Origin: HK-STAS-PATE-2 sp035906575
Lineage (GTDB): Bacteria > Patescibacteriota > Patescibacteriia > 2-12-FULL-60-25
Length of the DNA: 35,419 nucleotides
NCBI GenBank assembly: GCA_035906575.1
Contig: JAMIEW010000016.1
Location: forward strand, 1 to 35,419
Direction of reading: 5' to 3'
Both the position numbers and the translations under genes were made by a program. Below are positions 31,773 to 35,419 of this stretch, one piece after another. The stretch's first letter is position 1. Every line of letters begins with the position of its first letter. Below the pieces are notes generated by a model, which saw only the letters and a list, made by a program, of their open reading frames with translations, searched no databases and was not told where the DNA came from.

Positions 31773-31801
31773 TTGACGTAGTAATAATATTTTGCTACAA
31801 A
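31773..31801 (+). promoter_or_regulatory. Promoter of the 31819 gene
   Basis: TTGACG (31773-31778), 17-bp spacer, TACAAA (31796-31801) with an extended TGC. Confidence 0.6.
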
Positions 31802-31818
31802 CAGTTGCGGAGGTGGTT

Positions 31819-32517
31819 ATGTCACAGGTTTTTCTTCCGTTGGATGTTGTTTTTGACAAGCAGCGTTTTCAGAAGACCTTAGAGTCGATCTTTCTCGACT
31901 ATGATGTCGATCCGCCTGCATTAGAGGGCGCCGCGAGGCAGCTGACTTCTTATACGCTCCAAGATCATGCTCGCGCCGTCGTTAGCCGCAAGCGCGGACG
32001 CATCAAGGAACAAGAAGAAGAGGCTCGGCACATACTGTCGAGCATCGATCGTTCTATCCGGCTCTGTTGGGACCGGTACTTGCACCCCGACGGTTTAAAG
32101 CTCTTGCGCGGACTGACGCGCAAGGCGGATGTCATGGTCTATGCCAGAGGTCATCGCAATTTCTATACCGAGATCATCGAGCATTCAACCTTGTCCAAAA
32201 TGCTTCGCAACGGACTCCGCATCTTCAATCGCGCAAAGTACGGTGAAGACGTTGTCGCGAGTGCGAATCTTCGTCTCACTTGGTATTATCTCGATTTCGA
32301 CGCTGAAGAACTCAAGCGCGCAAAGGCCTGCAGTCGGACGGTAAAGACCGCTATGATCGCACTCGATCCATCGGTCCAACCAGCCGAAGACACCGAGATG
32401 GTCTACCGTTCATTCGATGAACTAAAAAAATGGTTCACAGAAGAAAGCCTGTTCACATCGATAGATGAGCATGATGAGACCTTCGCCGTTCAGCAGCTCG
32501 CCCTCGCTGATGAATAA
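31819..32517 (+). CDS. HAD-like protein, probably inactive (Shine-Dalgarno class)
   Basis: A 232-aa soluble protein. 'VFLPLDVVFD' at residues 4-13 looks like the HAD opening 'lFDLDGVLFD' but lacks the nucleophile Asp. 'YLHPDGLKLLRGLTRKADVMVYARGHRNF' resembles the 'pg...lL..L......lvTnG' block, and 'LDFDAEELKRAKACSRTVKTAMIALDP' resembles the metal motif region. This suggests a catalytically degenerate HAD fold (low confidence). ATG 31819 has GGAGG 5 nt upstream. It is NNC-rich, monocistronic and ends at a hairpin terminator. Confidence 0.7.
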   Translation: MSQVFLPLDVVFDKQRFQKTLESIFLDYDVDPPALEGAARQLTSYTLQDHARAVVSRKRGRIKEQEEEARHILSSIDRSIRLCWDRYLHPDGLKLLRGLTRKADVMVYARGHRNFYTEIIEHSTLSKMLRNGLRIFNRAKYGEDVVASANLRLTWYYLDFDAEELKRAKACSRTVKTAMIALDPSVQPAEDTEMVYRSFDELKKWFTEESLFTSIDEHDETFAVQQLALADE

Positions 32518-32528
32518 CCCTATTGCTG

Positions 32529-32557
32529 CCCTCCCGCCACCTGGCTGGGAGGGTTTT
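32529..32557 (+). terminator. Terminator of the 31819 gene
   Basis: CCCTCCC / GGGAGGG, extended by GCC/GGC with one bulge, loop ACCT, then TTTT. Confidence 0.85.
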
Positions 32558-32569
32558 GCATTTGTCTGA

Positions 32570-32575
32570 TATACT
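32570..32575 (+). promoter_or_regulatory. -10 element of the DUF6629-like gene, leaderless type
   Basis: TATACT with an upstream TGA ends 7 nt before ATG 32583. Confidence 0.6.
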
Positions 32576-32582
32576 TTGGGAT

Positions 32583-33224
32583 ATGTGTTTTTCTGCCACC
32601 GCGAGTTTTGTCGCCGCCGGAGCCCTTATCCCTGCTGGCGCCTACGCCTTAAAAAAAGCCCTTCCTAAAGATCGATTGATTGCGGCAGCGCCGCTCTTGT
32701 TTGGTATCCAGCAGGGGATTGAGGGTGTGCAATGGCTTTTGGTGAATGCGGGATATCCGAGCTTACCGCTTGGATATGCCTTCATGTTCTTTGCGTTTTT
32801 GTTTTGGCCTTGGTACATCCCTCTCGCGATGCGTGTCGCTGAAACATCCAAACAAAAACAGCGGCTTATGCAGCTTTTATTGGCTATTGGGTTTATGACG
32901 AGTTTGGGATTGCTCGTCGTTTTATTGAGTACGCCGATGCAAATCGCGATCTTTGATCGTTGTCTACAATATGATGTGCCAATCTCTCTACCGTTTTTGA
33001 TCCCGTTGGCTACCGGGTATCTTTTGTCCGCTTGTTTGGCTCCGATACTGTCGAGTTATAAGTGGGTACGTCCGATGGGTATCGTCGGTTTATTGGCGGT
33101 GGTCTTTTCTTTTGTCCTCTTTTGGACGGTTTTTACTTCGGTGTGGTGCTTTTTTGCTGCCGCGTTGAGCGTCTTTTGTTTCTTGCACGTCCTTGATGAG
33201 CGCGGATTGTTGACGGACAGGTAA
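32583..33224 (+). CDS. DUF6629-like multi-pass membrane protein
   Basis: A 213-aa protein. The opening 'MCFSATASFVAAGALIPAGAYALKKA' is the characteristic start of DUF6629-type membrane proteins. About seven hydrophobic segments are spread over the chain (for example ALIPAGAYAL, YAFMFFAFLFWPWYI, LLLAIGFMTSLGLLVVLL, LPFLIPLATGYLLSACL, MGIVGLLAVVFSFVLFW, WCFFAAALSVFCFL). Function unknown. ATG 32583 is taken over an upstream in-frame start at 32523 because the latter runs through the preceding terminator. The last 135 bp overlap the 3' part of an antisense PAS-like gene. Confidence 0.78.
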   Translation: MCFSATASFVAAGALIPAGAYALKKALPKDRLIAAAPLLFGIQQGIEGVQWLLVNAGYPSLPLGYAFMFFAFLFWPWYIPLAMRVAETSKQKQRLMQLLLAIGFMTSLGLLVVLLSTPMQIAIFDRCLQYDVPISLPFLIPLATGYLLSACLAPILSSYKWVRPMGIVGLLAVVFSFVLFWTVFTSVWCFFAAALSVFCFLHVLDERGLLTDR

Positions 33225-33518
33225 GAGATTGCCCTTGATGCTTGTGACTTGGCCTGATTTGTTAAAGACAGGTTTGAGGGTGAGCAAGGTTTGATAGATT
33301 GTCTCATTGATCAAAAAGGCCATCGGTACTTGTTTGACGGGCTTGCCTTTAAATACGTCAACAATACATTGCAAAAAAACTGGCAAGGCTTCTCGTGTTA
33401 CGTATTCATCGAGCGCTTCGCCTTTAGAGATTTTTATCGCGAGAAATTCTGAGAGTCGAGCGTCCATGTCCACAAGACGAAACTGCTGGTCTGTAGTAAA
33501 ATGGTACGAAGAAAGCAT
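33090..33518 (-). CDS. PAS-like sensory-domain protein, copy 1
   Basis: A 142-aa protein related to the protein at 34891-35256. Both start with 'H[FL]TTD..' and a VD-containing strand ('TTDQQFRLVDMDARLSEFLAI' here), followed by a helix, a '[DE]...WL/YV' turn, 'FLQCIVDVFKGKPVKQVPMAFLI' and a final beta-hairpin, the layout of a PAS fold. The last about 40 residues are a strongly basic, low-complexity tail (KAPHRSKNRPKEDKRKDHRQ), encoded opposite the DUF6629-like gene. No catalytic or transmitter domain is attached. The gene is divergent from the YiiX-like gene with 17 bp between start codons. Confidence 0.72.
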   Translation of the reverse strand: MLSSYHFTTDQQFRLVDMDARLSEFLAIKISKGEALDEYVTREALPVFLQCIVDVFKGKPVKQVPMAFLINETIYQTLLTLKPVFNKSGQVTSIKGNLLPVRQQSALIKDVQETKDAQRGSKKAPHRSKNRPKEDKRKDHRQ

Positions 33519-33535
33519 ATCGCGTCTAGTTTACC

Positions 33536-34258
33536 ATGGCTCTTTCATTTCAACATAATCGCTCTGAACGCAAGCACCGCCGCAATGCCGTGCGTGTTTT
33601 AAAGATCATTGAAGAACGCCAAGATGAAAGCGCACTAACGCCTCTCGAACATCTTAACGGGCGATTACCGACCTTGCTCTCGGGTGACATTGTCGTGATA
33701 CGTCATAAAAAAGGCAGTCTAGCCCGCAAGATTCTGCGCGTGATCACCAGCAGCTATTGGGACCATACCGCCATGGTGATGTATCGCAAAAATCAAGCGC
33801 GCGGTTATTCGGCAAACGTTATTCTCGAATCGCTCAAAGGTGGTTGGACGAAACCCTACTATTTTGGCGCAGAGTTGCACCGTTTAGATAAGTACCTCAA
33901 CCAGCCTGAGAGATTTGATATTGGCATCAAACGATTTACTTGGCTAGACAAGACCTTGCGTCAACGCGTACGTGCTTTTGCATTAGCCTATGTCGATACG
34001 CCCTACTATCCGTATTGGTCGTGGAAGTTTGTATTTGGGTTGTTTTCTCCGACGATCCGCAAACGTATTGTAGCAACGCAGCGATACACATGTTCGGCGT
34101 TAATCCAAAAAGCCTATTACGAAGCGGTCGATCTTAAAGACCGCCAACGTATTTTGTTTCGTAAGCTAGATTATATGCCGATTCAGTTGCTCGATATCAC
34201 CTCGCCCGCTGACATCGCCAATAGCACATCGTGCGAGTGGATCTATAATCAGCACTGA
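33536..34258 (+). CDS. YiiX-like permuted papain-fold cysteine hydrolase, copy 1
   Basis: A 240-aa protein resembling the YiiX/YebB-like NlpC/P60 branch (peptidase C92 family). The family's permuted order is seen: 'LLSGDIVVIRH' (47-57), catalytic-type H77 in 'SSYWDHTAMV', acidic E98 in 'NVILESL', then nucleophile-type C186 in 'RYTCSALIQKAYYEA'. The N-terminus is very basic (RSERKHRRNAVR) and not a signal peptide. Families of this type act on amides or peptides in the cell envelope, but this target is unknown. Its stop is 1 bp before the start of a second copy (TGA-T-ATG). Confidence 0.82.
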   Translation: MALSFQHNRSERKHRRNAVRVLKIIEERQDESALTPLEHLNGRLPTLLSGDIVVIRHKKGSLARKILRVITSSYWDHTAMVMYRKNQARGYSANVILESLKGGWTKPYYFGAELHRLDKYLNQPERFDIGIKRFTWLDKTLRQRVRAFALAYVDTPYYPYWSWKFVFGLFSPTIRKRIVATQRYTCSALIQKAYYEAVDLKDRQRILFRKLDYMPIQLLDITSPADIANSTSCEWIYNQH

Positions 34259-34259
34259 T

Positions 34260-34889
34260 ATGAAGACGCTTTATCCAACGATCCAAGAAGCGATGCAGCA
34301 CCTAGAGGTAGGTGACATTGTTTTGATGCGTTCGCGCAAGCGTAGCCTTTTTCGACGTGCCATCCGCGAGCTGAGCCAAAGCTACTGGACACATGCGGCA
34401 CTTGTTTTCGAAACCGTTAAAATTGGTAACATGGTTGTTTCTGTCTCTATTGTTGAAGCGAATGAAACCATCGAAGTTCACCGTCTTGAAACCTATGTTG
34501 CCAATGGTGAATACGATCTTGGTATCAAGCGCTTACCTGGGCTGACCGAGATCGATCGTGACCGTATTCGCGGATTCTTTTTGGATGCGCTTGATATCCC
34601 GTATGACTATACCTATATCTTCGCTATAATGATTGCTCGTGTTTTTAGTTTGTTTTTGGGTACGAGTGCCTATCGTTGGTTTGTGAATCGATTCAGTCAT
34701 CAAAATTCGTATATTTGCACCACATTTACTCAACGCGCACTGTATCTTGCATCAGCGCCACATCGAAGAAGGGCGTCATTGTTTAACGCCCATCCTGAGC
34801 TGAATTTTGTGGAGCAAATGTACTTAGTGAATCCGCAAACGATTTCAACCAGCAAAAATACCGTTTGGGTTTTTAATCCTCACGAATAA
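34260..34889 (+). CDS. YiiX-like permuted papain-fold cysteine hydrolase, copy 2
   Basis: A 209-aa paralogue of the upstream gene. It has 'LEVGDIVLMRSRKRSL' (15-30), H45 in 'QSYWTHAALV', E66 in 'VSIVEANE', and C153 in 'NSYICTTFTQRALY'. The basic N-terminal extension of copy 1 is absent. A hydrophobic segment (about 118-135, IFAIMIARVFSLFLG) may contact the membrane. Translationally coupled to copy 1; its stop touches the convergent PAS-like gene (1 bp apart). Two copies in one operon suggest different substrates or a paired complex. Confidence 0.82.
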   Translation: MKTLYPTIQEAMQHLEVGDIVLMRSRKRSLFRRAIRELSQSYWTHAALVFETVKIGNMVVSVSIVEANETIEVHRLETYVANGEYDLGIKRLPGLTEIDRDRIRGFFLDALDIPYDYTYIFAIMIARVFSLFLGTSAYRWFVNRFSHQNSYICTTFTQRALYLASAPHRRRASLFNAHPELNFVEQMYLVNPQTISTSKNTVWVFNPHE

Positions 34890-34890
34890 G

Positions 34891-35256
34891 CTAGGAGTGG
34901 TGAGAATTGAGTTTGAAAAGCGGGTTGCAATCGGCGGCTTTTTGTCTGATGGTAAACGCGAAGCTGAGTCTACTGGCTAAAGAGTCATCTTTTTTAAAGG
35001 TTGGCACAATCGAGATAGAAACATGGTGTTTGGTGCCGTGTACGATAATGGTCGCAACATGGTTTTCGATGGTTTCACCGCGATAGGCGAGCAAGACATC
35101 TTTTAAAAACGAGCGCATGCATTCTTTGCTTAGCCAGGCATCAAAAGGTTGACCGAGCATGGATTTTTGCGAAACGTCGAGTAATTCGCAAAGCGCAGGC
35201 GAGATATCAACAATAAACATCTTCTCATCTGTGGTAAGATGCAACGAGTTCTTCAT
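34891..35256 (-). CDS. PAS-like sensory-domain protein, copy 2
   Basis: A 121-aa protein with a single PAS-like fold: 'LHLTTDEKMFIVDISPALCELL' at the start (PAS-type 'D.s.a..ellG...l'), 'MLGQPFDAWL', 'MRSFLKDVLLAYRGETIENHVAT' and a final hairpin 'HHVSISIVPTFKKDDSL'. Homologous to copy 1, but without its basic tail. No histidine kinase or other output domain. Divergent from a third YiiX-like gene with only 6 bp between start codons, convergent with copy 2 of the YiiX-like genes. Confidence 0.75.
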   Translation of the reverse strand: MKNSLHLTTDEKMFIVDISPALCELLDVSQKSMLGQPFDAWLSKECMRSFLKDVLLAYRGETIENHVATIIVHGTKHHVSISIVPTFKKDDSLASRLSFAFTIRQKAADCNPLFKLNSHHS

Positions 35257-35262
35257 GTTGCC

Positions 35263-35419
35263 ATGATATCATTTCTCATTAAAAAGCGACAAGAATTCAG
35301 TGACGCACAAAAAGCAAAGCGCGTCGCAAAAAAACTTGCCAATACCCGCCACAGGCTCTCGTCCACGACACCGCTCGAAGCCATTAACGGAAAGCTACCA
35401 AAACTACTCACCGGAGATA
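35263..35419 (+). CDS. YiiX-like hydrolase, copy 3, 5' part (cut by window end)
   Basis: Fifty-two codons are present from ATG 35263. The N-terminus is basic (KKRQEFSDAQKAKRVAKKL), then 'TTPLEAINGKLPKLLTGD' matches 'LTPLEHLNGRLPTLLSGD' of copy 1 closely. The active-site region lies outside the window. This extends the array at least one more unit to the right. Confidence 0.72.
   Translation, partial: MISFLIKKRQEFSDAQKAKRVAKKLANTRHRLSSTTPLEAINGKLPKLLTGD

Noticed and set aside
1..35419. CRISPR array, prophage, insertion sequence with transposase, or classical toxin-antitoxin locus
   Set aside because: I found no regularly spaced direct repeats, no transposase or integrase motifs, no phage structural genes and no toxin-antitoxin pair; the repeats present are palindromic and ORF-free.
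1..35419. Alternative genetic code with UGA recoded to glycine
   Set aside because: Several conserved genes end at TGA at the expected family length, and no conserved motif is interrupted by an in-frame TGA.

Overview
The window is bacterial chromosome with standard code 11: TGA works as a stop in many genes, for example at 34256-34258. The 5' end is cut inside uvrB and the 3' end inside a third copy of a cysteine-hydrolase gene. GC is mid-range. Genes are short and densely packed, operons are tiny, strands alternate often, and there are many lineage-specific hypotheticals and small zinc-finger proteins. This fits a reduced-genome lineage of the Patescibacteria/CPR type. That placement is an inference from style, because no rRNA lies in the window. 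UGA-recoded groups (Gracilibacteria, Absconditabacteria) are excluded.

Layout. (1) 1-5056: uvrB, dnaG and rpoD, a repair/replication/transcription core. (2) 5.1-7.4 kb: an orphan gene, an ABC-F ATPase and tRNA-Asn(GTT). (3) 7.5-11.2 kb: a run of small genes (methyltransferase, DUF1059-like protein, Nudix hydrolase, DUF2200, small membrane proteins, a zinc/HhH protein). (4) 11.2-21.7 kb: RecQ, VOC proteins, RluA and RlmI-like RNA modification enzymes, YdeI-like, DUF1059, PyrF, an SGNH hydrolase and a histidine phosphatase, mixed with hypotheticals. (5) 21.7-26.3 kb: an AT-richer block of four glycosyltransferases. (6) 26.4-30.9 kb: surface functions, namely a 573-aa anchored protein, a Memo-like lipoprotein and a polysaccharide deacetylase, with a CMP/dCMP-type deaminase. 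(7) 31.1-33.2 kb: a Prx5 peroxiredoxin, a HAD-like protein and a DUF6629-like membrane protein. (8) 33.1 kb to the end: an alternating array of PAS-like genes (minus) and YiiX-like permuted papain-fold hydrolases (plus).

Two gene-expression styles coexist. Most genes have a -10 hexamer ending 6-11 nt before the start codon and no Shine-Dalgarno, so they are probably leaderless. Six genes (5152-5631, 9980-10552, 17658-18365, 20153-20758, 20870-21658, 31819-32517) instead have a -35/-10 pair with 16-17 bp spacing, a GAGG/GGAGG ribosome site, NNC-rich codons and their own terminator.

Intergenic DNA carries at least three families of palindromic, ORF-free repeats. One pair of about 225 bp has terminal inverted repeats and sits between convergent genes. 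Another family supplies the stop codons of both flanking genes at 17030-17123.

Most interesting candidates: the PAS/YiiX-like tandem module at the right end, the split between leaderless and Shine-Dalgarno genes, and the MITE-like repeats.
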